DNA of 39,725 bases from CAAGNP01 sp045595965 (GTDB taxonomy: Bacteria > Bacteroidota > Bacteroidia > Bacteroidales > UBA932). The notes beneath the pieces were generated by a model. The model searched no databases and was not told the origin of the DNA. It saw only the letters and a program-made list of their open reading frames with translations. The position numbers and the translations under genes were made by a program. The stretch spans positions 1-39,725 of the forward strand of contig JAZOBN010000018.1 of NCBI GenBank assembly GCA_045595965.1, read 5' to 3'. This document shows, piece by piece, positions 24,165 to 31,571 of this stretch (positions within the stretch are counted from its first letter, which is position 1; every line of letters begins with the position of its first letter).

Positions 24165-24610
24165 TGGAGAGGGTGTATTTGTTATTGGGTACCAATCAAG
24201 GGGACAAGGAGCGCAATCTCAAGACAGCGATTGCACTTCTGATAACAGAACTTGCCCCATTTCTGGGGTCAGATGTAAAGGAGTCCTCTATTCATGAGAG
24301 TGAACCTGTAGGATTTGATTCCAACGAAAACTTCTTGAATCAGGCAATCTCTTTCAAGACCTCTGTCTCCCCGACAGATCTTCTGAAAGTGTGTAAATAT
24401 GTAGAGAAGAAGATGGGGAGGGATATTGACCAGCCCCTTTTCGACCGAGACGGTAACCGAATCTACAGGGACCGTATCATTGATATTGATATACTTCTCT
24501 TTGGAAATAGGTCTGTGGATCTCCCTGAATTAAAAATCCCTCACCCGAGACTTCAGGAGAGGGAATTTGCGTTGATTCCTTTGAGGGAAATCTATTCTGA
24601 GCAGAACTGA
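24164..24610 (+). CDS. folK: 2-amino-4-hydroxy-6-hydroxymethyldihydropteridine pyrophosphokinase
   Basis: FolK transfers pyrophosphate from ATP to hydroxymethyldihydropterin in folate synthesis. The 148 aa protein has the start VYLLLGTNQGDKERNL, then SEPVGFDSNENFLNQ, RDRIIDIDILLFG (the HPPK signature) and IPHPRLQEREFALIPL. It is translationally coupled to the SufT-like gene by a TAATG overlap. It overlaps the next convergent gene by 19 nt. Confidence 0.95.
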   Translation: MERVYLLLGTNQGDKERNLKTAIALLITELAPFLGSDVKESSIHESEPVGFDSNENFLNQAISFKTSVSPTDLLKVCKYVEKKMGRDIDQPLFDRDGNRIYRDRIIDIDILLFGNRSVDLPELKIPHPRLQEREFALIPLREIYSEQN

Positions 24611-25260
24611 TACAGAGCTTTGAGACTTTCCAGATCCTCGAAGTCGGTTTTGTTCTCTTTTACAAAGTCGTTGATGGCATCTTTAAGTTTAGGATAGATT
24701 TTCTGAAAACCTTTCTTGTTGGCTACATATCTCTTGTTCCCCTTGCAGATGTAATATGTTACGACATATTTGAACTCGTTGTCTGTTCCGTTTTTAAGTC
24801 TGTGGTAAGAACCTGAACCATCTGATATTACAGGGACCGAGGTGATGCTTGTTGTCTCTGAAACCATTCCGTAGGCTCCGGTAGCTTTTCTTGGAATCAT
24901 CTCAATAGCCCTCGATATACCGAGGGATGTGTCATGCAAAGGGGAGAGGATTTCAATATATCTCTTCTGCCATTTGGCATAGTATTTATTTTTCACATAA
25001 AGTGCCTTGATCTCATCCTCATTTTTTACAGTCATGGTATCGTTATTCTCAATAAATCTTATACCATTGTCAAAAGTGTTGACGTTTACAAGGGCTTGAG
25101 TACTTTGGCCATCTGTGAAGAGTACTGTTCCCACTGAGAAATTGGGAAGAAGATATTCCAGAGAGTCCAGATCTTTGCGGTTCTCGATTTTGTATGACTG
25201 TGCAGAAATGGTATTGACAGTCATTAATGTGAGGGTGAAAATTAGAAAAAACCTCTTCAT
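24592..25260 (-). CDS. secreted protein of unknown function
   Basis: The 222 aa product starts at the ATG at 25260, 2 nt after the dsbD stop, with a signal peptide MKRFFLIFTLTLMTVNTISAQ cleaved near residue 21. The mature part has a beta-rich centre containing VGTVLFTDGQSTQALVNVN and a helical C-terminus with KKGFQKIYPKLKDAINDFVKENK. I recognise no domain and see no catalytic motif. Co-transcription with dsbD suggests an envelope role, but the mature protein contains only one or two Cys and no CXXC. Its 3' end overlaps folK by 19 nt on the opposite strand. Confidence 0.8.
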   Translation of the reverse strand: MKRFFLIFTLTLMTVNTISAQSYKIENRKDLDSLEYLLPNFSVGTVLFTDGQSTQALVNVNTFDNGIRFIENNDTMTVKNEDEIKALYVKNKYYAKWQKRYIEILSPLHDTSLGISRAIEMIPRKATGAYGMVSETTSITSVPVISDGSGSYHRLKNGTDNEFKYVVTYYICKGNKRYVANKKGFQKIYPKLKDAINDFVKENKTDFEDLESLKALYQFCSE

Positions 25261-25262
25261 AA

Positions 25263-27113
25263 TCAATAATTTATAAATGTAATAAACTCTTCGAGTGAAC
25301 TATTTCCGACGGGACCTGACAACACTTTGCCGGTATGGTCTATAATCGCATACAATGGTTGGGAAGCCGATCCGAAGGTCTCCATTTCGTATTGTCTGAG
25401 ACGTTTGCCCAATGTCTTATATTCGCTGTCGGGAGTTTTGTCGTCAACATACAAATTGGCAACTACAAATTCCGAACCCAATTTTGAAAGGACCTGAGGT
25501 TCATTCAAAACGGTTGCCTCCATAACTTTACATACGCTGCAGGTGTGAGACTTGAATGCAAGGAAAACAGGCTTTCCAGCCTCTTTTGCCACCTTTTGTG
25601 CCTCTTCTACAGAAGGGTAGCTCTTCAAGCTTGAATAGCCGCTTTGTCCATGGCTGCCTGCTGCGTCACCAGCAGGGGCAGAGATAAAGGTTGTTGATCC
25701 GTCCATAGGGGGAATCATCCCTGAAACAGCTTTAAGTGGTGCACCGAACAGACCTGGAAGCAAATAGAATGCAAATGCGAAACAAGCAATCGCTGCTACC
25801 ATTCTCCCCCAGCCAAGGCCATTGACAGGTGAGTCATGGTTGGTTCTGATGATATCAAGGAAGTAGAGCCCGAGGAGAACCACAAGGGTGATCCATACTG
25901 CGAGGAATCCAAGTCTTGAGATGATGCCCCATCCGAAATATGCATCGACATTGTATAGGAATTTCACTGCAAATGCCATCAGAACAAAAGCAAATACCAC
26001 CTTCACAACATTCAGCCAGCCGCCAGATTTTGGAAGTTTCTTCATCATTCCGGGGAAAAATGAGCAGACAACAAATGGAAGAGAGAATGCAAGGCCGAAA
26101 ACAGCCATTCCAAGGATTGGTTTGAGAGTTACTCCTCCGACAACTGCTGCTGCGAGGATAGAGCCCACGAATGGACCTGTACAAGAGAATGAGACAATGA
26201 CCATCGCCACAGCCACGAAGAATGCTGCAATAAATCCACCTTTGTCAGCCTGTCTGTCTGCTTTATTTGCAAGACCACTGGGCAATGTGATTTCAAATGC
26301 ACCGAGGAACGAGATTGCAAAGACGATAAAAAGGAGTGCAAACAGCAAGTTTGGAATCCAGTGTGTCCCCAATGCATCGGTGGCAGCTGTACTTCCGAAT
26401 AATGAGACGATAAGGCCAAGGAGGGTGTATATTAAAGTGACAGACAACCCGAAGATAACCCCTTTCAGGATACCTGCTTTTTTGGAAGAACCACCTCCGA
26501 TAAGAAAACCTACGGTCATAGGGATCATAGGGAATACGCAGGGGGTGATAACACCGCCAAGACCTGCAGCAAATGCTACAAGGAGGAACCAAAGCAATGA
26601 TTCATCTTTTGAACCCTTCTCTTTTGTAGGTGCAGCGGTATCTCCATTTTCTACCTCAACGCTGAAAGAGACCGGTGTTTCGTTCAGAAGACACTCCTCT
26701 CCGTTGCATGTCTGATATACGAATGTGCCGTTTATGGTGATCTTGCCGTCAGATGTAGGCTTGAGGATCTGGACAAGTTTGCCACTCTCCTCGAAGTAGA
26801 ATACATCTACGCCAAAAGCGTCGTCAAATTTTGTGTGGGCTTGGACTCCGTCCTGAAGTTTACCCTCCAGCACTGCTGCAGCACCATCTTCAAGCTCGAA
26901 TTGTGCCGTCATCGGCCCCCCCTGAACAGGTGTAGCAGAGTAAAGGTACCATCCCTCTTCAATGCTGAGATTCAAAGTGAGTTCAATATTGCCGTCAGAA
27001 AGGACTTTGGCAGAGGTGCTTACAAATGTAGTCTCCTGTGCCTGAGCAGCGATCTGACCCCCAAAAAATAGTGATATCAAAAGTGAGAGTAGAATAGAAT
27101 ACAATGTTCTCAT
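25263..27113 (-). CDS. dsbD: thiol:disulfide interchange protein DsbD
   Basis: DsbD moves reducing equivalents from cytoplasmic thioredoxin across the inner membrane to periplasmic thiol proteins. The 616 aa protein has a signal peptide (1 to about 26). An N-terminal alpha-like domain (about 30-155) has Cys136 and Cys141 in TCNGEECLL. The eight-helix transmembrane beta domain (about 172-470) has Cys192 in GVITPCVFPMIPM and a second Cys in SFSCTGPFVG. The C-terminal thioredoxin domain has active site CSVC at 525-528. All three redox pairs are present. The unknown secreted gene follows immediately. Confidence 0.95.
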   Translation of the reverse strand: MRTLYSILLSLLISLFFGGQIAAQAQETTFVSTSAKVLSDGNIELTLNLSIEEGWYLYSATPVQGGPMTAQFELEDGAAAVLEGKLQDGVQAHTKFDDAFGVDVFYFEESGKLVQILKPTSDGKITINGTFVYQTCNGEECLLNETPVSFSVEVENGDTAAPTKEKGSKDESLLWFLLVAFAAGLGGVITPCVFPMIPMTVGFLIGGGSSKKAGILKGVIFGLSVTLIYTLLGLIVSLFGSTAATDALGTHWIPNLLFALLFIVFAISFLGAFEITLPSGLANKADRQADKGGFIAAFFVAVAMVIVSFSCTGPFVGSILAAAVVGGVTLKPILGMAVFGLAFSLPFVVCSFFPGMMKKLPKSGGWLNVVKVVFAFVLMAFAVKFLYNVDAYFGWGIISRLGFLAVWITLVVLLGLYFLDIIRTNHDSPVNGLGWGRMVAAIACFAFAFYLLPGLFGAPLKAVSGMIPPMDGSTTFISAPAGDAAGSHGQSGYSSLKSYPSVEEAQKVAKEAGKPVFLAFKSHTCSVCKVMEATVLNEPQVLSKLGSEFVVANLYVDDKTPDSEYKTLGKRLRQYEMETFGSASQPLYAIIDHTGKVLSGPVGNSSLEEFITFINY

Positions 27114-27142
27114 TTTTCTGTCAATTAAGTTTATTTAAGGCA

Positions 27143-27150
27143 CAAAAATA
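27143..27150 (-). promoter_or_regulatory. -7 box of dsbD
   Basis: The minus strand reads TATTTTTG, an exact consensus match 29 nt before the dsbD ATG. The glyS box on the other strand begins only 13 nt away. Confidence 0.55.
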
Positions 27151-27162
27151 TCAAATAATTAG

Positions 27163-27170
27163 TATTTTTG
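27163..27170 (+). promoter_or_regulatory. -7 box of glyS
   Basis: TATTTTTG matches TAnnTTTG exactly, 27 nt before the glyS ATG at 27198. An in-frame TTG at 27168 that could be taken as a start lies inside this box and is not used. Confidence 0.6.
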
Positions 27171-27197
27171 CACCCATATAATAAAAAACGGAAAAAA

Positions 27198-28742
27198 ATG
27201 ACACAGGAAGAACTATTTAGAAACCTTATTGCACACTCCAAAGAGTATGGATTTATCTTTCCATCAAGTGAGGTTTATGACGGATTGAGCGCAGTGTATG
27301 ATTATGGGCAATTGGGCTCTGAATTGAAAAACAACATAAAGAAATACTGGTGGGATTCAATGGTGAAAATCCACGAGAATATCGTAGGTATCGATTCAGC
27401 AATCTTCATGCATCCTAAAATCTGGGAGGCATCAGGTCACGTAGGGGCATTCAACGACCCTTTGATTGACAACAAGGATTCCAAGAAGAGATACCGTGCA
27501 GATGTATTGCTTGAGGACTATATTGCCAAGATTGAGGAGAAAATCAATAAAGAGGTGGAGAAAGGGAGAAAGAAATTTGGAGAGGCATTCGATGAAGAAC
27601 AATTCCGTGCCACCAACCCCAACGTCCTCCGCAACAAGCAGAAAATGGACTCTGTTCACGCAAGAATGGCAGAGGCGTTGAATGCAAACGACCTTAAGGC
27701 GCTTAAAGACCTCATTGTGGATTGTGAGATCGCATGTCCAATTTCAGGGAGCAAGAACTGGACAGATGTCCGCCAGTTCAATCTTATGTTCAGTACCCAG
27801 CTTGGCAGTGTTTCTGATGAGTCGGGTACAATTTACCTCAGACCAGAGACGGCTCAGGGTATTTTTGTAAACTTCCTCAATGTGCAGAAAACAGGTAGGA
27901 TGAAAGTTCCTTTCGGTATTGCACAGATCGGAAAAGCATTCCGAAATGAGATTGTTGCACGTCAGTACATTTTCCGTATGAGAGAGTTTGAACAGATGGA
28001 GATGCAGTTCTTTGTCCGTCCAGGTGAGGAGCTGAAATGGTTCAGCAAGTGGAAAGAAACCCGTCTTGCATGGCATAAAGCTCTTGGGATGGGTGACGAA
28101 AAATACCGTTACCACGACCATGAAAAGCTTGCACACTACGCAAATGCGGCTACCGATATTGAGTTTGAATTCCCATTCGGATTCAAAGAGCTGGAGGGTA
28201 TCCATTCACGTACCGATTTCGACTTGAGCCAGCACCAGAAGTTCTCAGGGAGAAAAATGCAGTATTTCGATCCCGAGACCAACGAAAGTTATGTCCCTTA
28301 TGTTATAGAGACCTCAATCGGGCTTGACAGAATGTTCTTGTCAGTACTTTCTGCATCGTATTGCGAGGAGGCTCTTGAAAACGGAGAGACAAGGGTTGTG
28401 TTGAGAATTCCACCTGTACTTGCCCCTGTAAAACTTGCAGTTCTTCCACTCGTGAAGAAAGATGGCCTTCCAGAGGTGGCACACAAGATCATGCACGATT
28501 TGAAATACGATTTCAACTGCCAATACGACGAAAAAGACAGTATCGGTAAACGTTACCGTCGTCAGGATGCAATCGGTACACCTTTCTGTATCACTATCGA
28601 CCACCAGACACTTGAAGACAATCAGGTGACTATCAGATACAGGGACACTATGAAACAGGAGCGTATCCCTATTGATAAAGTCAGGTCTATCATTGAAGAA
28701 AAAGTAAGTTTCAAAGAACTTTATAAACAACTTGAAAAATAA
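27198..28742 (+). CDS. glyS: glycyl-tRNA synthetase, single-chain alpha2 type
   Basis: This class II synthetase charges tRNA-Gly. The 514 aa product from the ATG at 27198 starts TQEELFRNLIAHSKEYGFIFPSSEVYDG, the conserved beginning of the eukaryote/archaeal-like single-chain enzyme used by Bacteroidota. Motif 2 region LRPETAQGIFVNF ... FRNEIVARQYIFRMREFEQMEMQFF and motif 3 IETSIGLDRMFLSVL are clear. The C-terminal anticodon-binding domain (about 400-514) includes PVKLAVLPLVKKDG. The stop TAA at 28740-28742 overlaps the probable beginning of the next gene. Confidence 0.97.
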   Translation: MTQEELFRNLIAHSKEYGFIFPSSEVYDGLSAVYDYGQLGSELKNNIKKYWWDSMVKIHENIVGIDSAIFMHPKIWEASGHVGAFNDPLIDNKDSKKRYRADVLLEDYIAKIEEKINKEVEKGRKKFGEAFDEEQFRATNPNVLRNKQKMDSVHARMAEALNANDLKALKDLIVDCEIACPISGSKNWTDVRQFNLMFSTQLGSVSDESGTIYLRPETAQGIFVNFLNVQKTGRMKVPFGIAQIGKAFRNEIVARQYIFRMREFEQMEMQFFVRPGEELKWFSKWKETRLAWHKALGMGDEKYRYHDHEKLAHYANAATDIEFEFPFGFKELEGIHSRTDFDLSQHQKFSGRKMQYFDPETNESYVPYVIETSIGLDRMFLSVLSASYCEEALENGETRVVLRIPPVLAPVKLAVLPLVKKDGLPEVAHKIMHDLKYDFNCQYDEKDSIGKRYRRQDAIGTPFCITIDHQTLEDNQVTIRYRDTMKQERIPIDKVRSIIEEKVSFKELYKQLEK

Positions 28743-28765
28743 TTAGAGGGTCCTTTTATACAATT

Positions 28766-29653
28766 TTGGTGTTTTGGTCATTGATGATTTTCTCATCATG
28801 TTCCGTATTGACCACGACACAATTGGAGATGGTTGAAAATCTTTCTTTCCGCTCTGATTCGGTGGCAAATGCGCCAAAAATTTTGTTTGAGGGACTTTCT
28901 GAAATAAGATTGGAGAGGGGGCTTTACTATGCCTCCTCTTTGTCATCACCCCAGGCTAGGGCACAAGAACTTGGTGCATTGGCGGATGGGGTAGTGGAGG
29001 ATCGGAAAATTGCTGAGAAATCGCAGCTCTATGTTTCGGTCCTCAACTCATATTTGAGAGCACTTAAAAGTGCATCATCGCAGAGCAGATGGTCAGATGT
29101 GGGTGTAGAGTTGAGGAGTATAGGGAGAAACATCGATTCTCTCTTTATCCGATACAATAAGCTCGGGTTGGACGAAGAGATTCCGACAGGTTTTGCAAAG
29201 CATGCCGGAAAGACCTTTGGTCTTATAGGGGAAGAGGTCATGAAGGTAAAGCAGACCAATTTTGTGAAAGATTTTGTCCTCTGTGGAGATTCGTTGGTCG
29301 CAGAGAGTTGTGATGCGCTGGTTGAGATACTTAAGGGCAAACAGATGACCCAACTGATTGATAATGAGATTGCAGGACTGGAATCAAACTACTATGCCTA
29401 TTTGATGAGACAGGAGCAGATAGGGAACCTGCCATCCATCCAGGAAGACAGACACTTCATAGAACTCACCCATAAGGGGTCAGAATTGAAAGGGTTACGC
29501 AATAAATGTGTGAGTGCGTTGAGGTCGTTAAAGAACACTCATCACAAACTTTATGAAGAGTTCTCTGGCGAGGAGAAGGTCAATGTAGCACCCCAGATAT
29601 TGGAATTTTACAATTTGTCAGAAGAGTTATGCAGAATGATCAACAATCTTTAG
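28766..29653 (+). CDS. helical lipoprotein of unknown function (start probably further upstream)
   Basis: The first canonical start in this frame is TTG at 28766 (295 aa), with GTG at 28769 and ATG at 28784 as alternatives. All of them give a signal peptide with no basic n-region. The frame stays open upstream to 28736 and reads (28742 on) IRGSFYTILVFWSLMIFSSC, a well-formed type II signal peptide with lipobox FSSC. Translation therefore probably begins at the ATT at 28742-28744, which overlaps the glyS stop as TAATT. The mature part is almost all alpha-helix. I recognise no domain. The 3' end overlaps the next small gene by 25 nt. It likely forms an operon with glyS and the following genes. 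Confidence 0.7.
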   Translation: MVFWSLMIFSSCSVLTTTQLEMVENLSFRSDSVANAPKILFEGLSEIRLERGLYYASSLSSPQARAQELGALADGVVEDRKIAEKSQLYVSVLNSYLRALKSASSQSRWSDVGVELRSIGRNIDSLFIRYNKLGLDEEIPTGFAKHAGKTFGLIGEEVMKVKQTNFVKDFVLCGDSLVAESCDALVEILKGKQMTQLIDNEIAGLESNYYAYLMRQEQIGNLPSIQEDRHFIELTHKGSELKGLRNKCVSALRSLKNTHHKLYEEFSGEEKVNVAPQILEFYNLSEELCRMINNL

Positions 29654-29961
29654 ACTCCCTGAAGGAGATTCAGGCGGCCATCTCGGAAGTGGATCACAAG
29701 AGGATGGAAGAGGGCCTTTCGAAGGATGAAGTAAAACTCCTTGAGATCTCTTCTGTGGCTTTGAGGGATGCAGAGAGGCTCCTTATTGCAAAATTGCAGA
29801 AAGAGATCATTGCAGATCTCGAACAGAAGGTGTTGTCGGTGCAGAAACTCTCCCGTTCCATCAGAGCGAAGGTGACCAGAATGAACAATGCGGCAAAGTC
29901 GCTTGACAAGGTGGATAATGTGATAAAAGGGGTGGTAAAAGTTCTTGGAAAAATATTTTAA
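29629..29961 (+). CDS. small coiled-coil protein of unknown function
   Basis: The 110 aa protein is highly charged and predicted to be helical throughout, with heptad-like patterns in LDSLKEIQAAISEVDHKRM and RLLIAKLQKEIIADLEQKV. It has no signal peptide or membrane segment, so it is probably cytoplasmic. Its ATG lies inside the 3' end of the lipoprotein gene (25 nt overlap), which suggests translational coupling. No family recognised. Confidence 0.7.
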   Translation: MQNDQQSLDSLKEIQAAISEVDHKRMEEGLSKDEVKLLEISSVALRDAERLLIAKLQKEIIADLEQKVLSVQKLSRSIRAKVTRMNNAAKSLDKVDNVIKGVVKVLGKIF

Positions 29962-29997
29962 TCAACATAATTTCTAACATCTTTAATACTTTTTATT

Positions 29998-30615
29998 ATG
30001 GAAAACAAATCTCAACTTTGGAAAGCCAGTGTTAACAAGGCTTATTACGGATTTCTAACTTATACCCTGTTGGGTGGTGTTGTAGGCGCTATCGTCAGCT
30101 TGGTCTCTGGTGCTGCAGGTATTGCTTCTTTGGTTTCAGGCGGTGGTGGTGGAGCACTTGCTGGCCCTATCATTGTAGGTATTTTGGCTTTGGCTGGATA
30201 TGTTTACTATTTCTTGGGTATTAAAGGTATGAAAGAGAGTGCAGCTGAGACAGTTTTGGGTCAAGGTACCGCACAACTCTACAAAGGTGCCCTTCTTGGT
30301 TTGATTGGTGCGGGTGTAGCACTTATCCCTTTTATCGGTTTTATCGGTGCTATCCTTAAAATCGTTGGTTTCGTATTTATGATGATGGGATTCAATGTAA
30401 TCCGCAAAATTGCCCTCAACGAGCAGGCAGCAAAAGGTGCACAGCAACTTTGGATTATGATGATCCTTTCATTGGTGGCTGTAGCTATCAATATCATCCC
30501 TCTTGTCGGTGCAGTCATCTCTATGTTGATCAACATTGCTGTTCTTGTATTTGCATTCTTGGGTTGGAGAAACTTCTCAAATTCAGAACTTGGCACTTGC
30601 GAGGAAGATAAATAA
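29998..30615 (+). CDS. polytopic membrane protein of unknown function
   Basis: The 205 aa protein has a short soluble N-terminus and about four to six hydrophobic segments (roughly 17-40, 55-75, 98-133, 150-192). They are rich in Gly, Ala and Ile, including a VSGGGGGALAG turn. No motif identifies a family. Codon use (frequent GGT, GCT, ATC, AAC) is closer to secDF and sdhA than to the two genes before it, hinting at good expression. A 36 nt gap precedes the ATG without an exact promoter box. The stop overlaps the next start as TAATG. Confidence 0.75.
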   Translation: MENKSQLWKASVNKAYYGFLTYTLLGGVVGAIVSLVSGAAGIASLVSGGGGGALAGPIIVGILALAGYVYYFLGIKGMKESAAETVLGQGTAQLYKGALLGLIGAGVALIPFIGFIGAILKIVGFVFMMMGFNVIRKIALNEQAAKGAQQLWIMMILSLVAVAINIIPLVGAVISMLINIAVLVFAFLGWRNFSNSELGTCEEDK

Positions 30616-31166
30616 TGGGACAAAATAAAGAGTTCTTTTTGAACAGATGGTTCAGGAAGATGGCAGACTACTTCGACAGAGTGTTCGAAGTGACAGAAAA
30701 AGAGGGGTATGAGAGATCTTCAAAACTTTGCCTATGGGATTTCTGGGCAGGGGTCGTTGCTGGTGCAATTGTAGCTGTAACATCTATGATCAATGACGCT
30801 TCACCAGTTGTACTTGGAACTCTAATCACCCTTGGAGTTTTTGTATTGGTTATGTTTACTGTGTATCTGATCAAAGATATCAAACATTTTGATGACCCTG
30901 TGAAACTCATCTGGAGAATCTGCTACCTCCTTTTCATCCCAGCTTTCTGTGCCTCAATAGGTGCAATTCTGACAATTTTTGCAATTATTGTAGTGATTAT
31001 AATCCTGGTGTTATGGCTGGTTTTCACCATGATCTTCGGTACAAACGAAAAAAAGAAACTCTCCAATGGGGATGTAGTGACCAACAACGGAATTTTTGGT
31101 TGGACCGGAAAATCGGGCAAGTCCTACAATAAAAGACTTGACGGAAAATACGAAGAGAATGAATAG
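30615..31166 (+). CDS. membrane protein of unknown function
   Basis: The 183 aa protein has a charged N-terminal region (about 1-40, NRWFRKMADYFDRVFEVTEKEGYER) and about four hydrophobic segments (about 43-60, 65-86, 98-115, 117-141). It ends in a polar C-terminal tail of about 40 residues with GDVVTNNGIFGWTGKSGKSYNKR. It is translationally coupled to the preceding membrane gene (TAATG), so the two products may act together. No family recognised. A long hairpin terminator follows. Confidence 0.75.
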   Translation: MGQNKEFFLNRWFRKMADYFDRVFEVTEKEGYERSSKLCLWDFWAGVVAGAIVAVTSMINDASPVVLGTLITLGVFVLVMFTVYLIKDIKHFDDPVKLIWRICYLLFIPAFCASIGAILTIFAIIVVIIILVLWLVFTMIFGTNEKKKLSNGDVVTNNGIFGWTGKSGKSYNKRLDGKYEENE

Positions 31167-31200
31167 AAAAGGGGTATAAAAGACCTGAATACACAATACT

Positions 31201-31238
31201 AAAGGAGGCGACTAAATCACTTATTAGTCGCCTCCTTT
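31201..31238 (+). terminator. strong hairpin ending the glyS-downstream operon
   Basis: The arms 31201-31215 and 31224-31238 form a perfect 15-bp stem with an 8-nt loop. The stem ends in three Ts and is followed by CTGTAT, so the T-tract is short. It lies 34 nt past the last membrane gene. Confidence 0.7.
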
Positions 31239-31260
31239 CTGTATATAGAGATATGACGAC

Positions 31261-31313
31261 AGTGGCGGTAGGGTAAGTTTGGATGGCGTGGCCAAACTTA
31301 CCCTACTGCCACT
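31261..31313. repeat. long inverted repeat (22-nt arms, 9-nt loop)
   Basis: The arms 31261-31282 and 31292-31313 are complementary over 22 positions with a single G-T pair. The loop is ATGGCGTGG. No T-tract follows on either strand, and a normal terminator already lies just upstream, so a terminator role is unlikely. It falls between the terminators of the membrane-gene operon and of tRNA-Ser. It could be a repeat element or a structured RNA. Confidence 0.8.
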
Positions 31314-31349
31314 TCAGAGCATATGCTATAGCCTTTTGCTATTATATAC

Positions 31350-31382
31350 AAAAAAGCCGAATGATTTGCATCATCCGGCTTT
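31350..31382 (-). terminator. terminator of tRNA-Ser
   Basis: On the minus strand the arms (31370-31382 and 31353-31365) pair over 13 bp with one G-T pair and a GCAA loop, followed by six Ts (31350-31355). It lies 3 nt past the tRNA 3' end. Confidence 0.8.
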
Positions 31383-31385
31383 CTG

Positions 31386-31472
31386 CGGTGAGAGGGGGAT
31401 TCGAACCCCCGGTACCGTTGCCAGTACGTCAGTTTAGCAAACTGGTGGTTTCAGCCACTCACCCATCTCACC
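31386..31472 (-). tRNA. tRNA-Ser (anticodon GCT)
   Basis: The 87-nt minus-strand cloverleaf has acceptor stem GGTGAGA/TCTCACC and discriminator G. The anticodon loop TTGCTAA gives GCT, reading AGC/AGU serine codons. A long class II variable arm and a GGGGG-TTCGAAT-CCCCC T-arm are present. The 3' CCA is not encoded. A consensus promoter lies upstream and a terminator follows. Confidence 0.95.
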
Positions 31473-31492
31473 ATTCCACTGGTTAAGGACTG

Positions 31493-31523
31493 CAAAGGTA
31501 AAAAATTATTCGTTGTCAGCAAA
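31493..31523 (-). promoter_or_regulatory. promoter of tRNA-Ser
   Basis: On the minus strand TTTG (31520-31523) is followed after 19 nt by TACCTTTG (31493-31500), an exact fit to the phylum's -33/-7 promoter. The start site would be about 12 nt before the tRNA 5' end. Confidence 0.75.
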
Positions 31524-31529
31524 TTTTAT

Positions 31530-31561
31530 TTTGTTTTCAAAAAATTTTTACCATATCTTTG
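31530..31561 (+). promoter_or_regulatory. promoter of tRNA-Pro
   Basis: TTTG (31530-31533) is followed after 20 nt by TATCTTTG (31554-31561). The tRNA begins 10 nt after the box. It is divergent from the tRNA-Ser promoter with only 6 nt between the two -33 elements. Confidence 0.75.
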
Positions 31562-31571
31562 CATCCGCTTT

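Noticed and set aside
25888..26715. 275-codon plus-strand open frame antisense to dsbD
   Set aside because: It is a shadow of the membrane-protein codons of dsbD; composition is Pro/Thr/Ala/Asn-rich with no motif.
27168..27197. Upstream TTG start for glyS
   Set aside because: The TTG is part of the TATTTTTG promoter box; the ATG at 27198 gives the conserved N-terminus and length.
31261..31313. The long inverted repeat as an invertible promoter switch
   Set aside because: Only 9 nt lie between the arms, too short to carry a promoter, and no invertase gene is nearby.
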